Shown: one piece after another, positions 7,431-7,654 of the stretch
How the letters are laid out: each line of letters begins with the position of its first letter
How positions within the stretch are numbered: position 1 is the first letter of the stretch
Source of the DNA: Deinococcus sp.
GTDB taxonomy: Bacteria > Deinococcota > Deinococci > Deinococcales > Deinococcaceae
DNA: 7,654 nucleotides
NCBI GenBank assembly: GCA_030524065.1
Contig: JAUNHF010000083.1
Coordinates: forward strand, 1-7,654
Direction: 5' to 3'
Program-made: the position numbers and the translations under genes
The notes under the pieces: model-generated
Database searches by the model: none
What the model saw: only the letters and a program-made list of their open reading frames with translations
What the model was told of the DNA's origin: nothing

Positions 7431-7654
7431 TCAGGCGCTCTTCTTGGTCTTCCATTCGGGACGGTCCTTGACCACCAACACGCGGTACACGTTGTCGCGT
7501 AGACGCAGGCTGCTGGCGATGTCCTTTTCAGGGTTGCCGGCCATGGTGATGGTGTACATCAGGTAGTAGCCTTCGCGGGTCTTGTTGACGGCGTAGGCCA
7601 GACGGCGGTTGCCGAGTTCGTCCAAGTTGGTAATCTCACCACCCGCGTTGGTTA
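7431..7654 (-). CDS. rpsF: 30S ribosomal protein bS6 (partial, 5' end beyond the right edge)
   Basis: The frame is open from the window end to TGA at 7431 and shows the C-terminal 73 residues or so of bS6. LDELGNRRLAYAVNK is the conserved central segment, followed by EGYYLMYTI, and the end RVLVVKDRPEWKTKKSA matches Deinococcus bS6. bS6 binds bS18 on the 30S platform, and both genes lie in this operon. The start codon and any S6:S18-binding leader lie outside the window. The apparent TTG start at 7625 is internal and not the true start. Confidence 0.96.
   Translation of the reverse strand, partial: TNAGGEITNLDELGNRRLAYAVNKTREGYYLMYTITMAGNPEKDIASSLRLRDNVYRVLVVKDRPEWKTKKSA

Overview
The window is chromosomal DNA from a member of the genus Deinococcus. 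Four features point there. The SSB protein has two OB folds in one chain and closely resembles the Deinococcus protein. The rpsF-ssb-rpsR-rplI block is intact. The EF-Tu N-terminus is of the Deinococcus-Thermus type. A near-perfect radiation/desiccation response motif (RDRM, the DdrO operator) lies in front of ssb. The sequence is GC-rich and nearly all genes are ordinary core genes. I see no insertion sequence, prophage, CRISPR array, rRNA or tRNA.

Layout. 1-54 (-) is the first 18 codons of tuf, with a strong Shine-Dalgarno, a roughly 160-nt leader and a good promoter at 224-252. 340-606 (-) encodes a small unrecognised protein. It is divergent from rarA (648-1946, +), separated by only 41 bp. 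1947-2281 is gene-free and holds a minus-strand terminator and a REP-like palindrome. 2282-2743 (-) is a DIP1984-family gene, probably leaderless. 3000-4376 (+) encodes a KtrB/TrkH potassium transporter subunit, and 4530-5444 (+) a degenerate nucleotidyltransferase-like protein. A bidirectional terminator (5464-5492) separates these from the minus-strand operon, which reads from right to left rpsF (cut by the window end), ssb, rpsR, rplI.

How the parts work together. rpsF, rpsR and rplI encode ribosomal proteins bS6, bS18 and bL9. ssb sits between them with its own promoter, whose -35 hexamer lies inside the 17-bp RDRM. SSB can therefore be raised after DNA damage independently of rpsF. The same promoter can read on into rpsR and rplI unless the hairpin at 6330-6349 reduces read-through. 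RarA acts at stalled forks and is known in E. coli to work with SSB, so two genome-maintenance functions occur in the window, though not in one operon.

The most interesting signals are the RDRM/-35 overlap with an abutting half-operator, the possible damage-driven expression of rpsR-rplI, the nucleotidyltransferase-like protein that appears to have lost its catalytic acids, and the structured tuf leader. I found no clear candidate for a wholly new multi-gene system.
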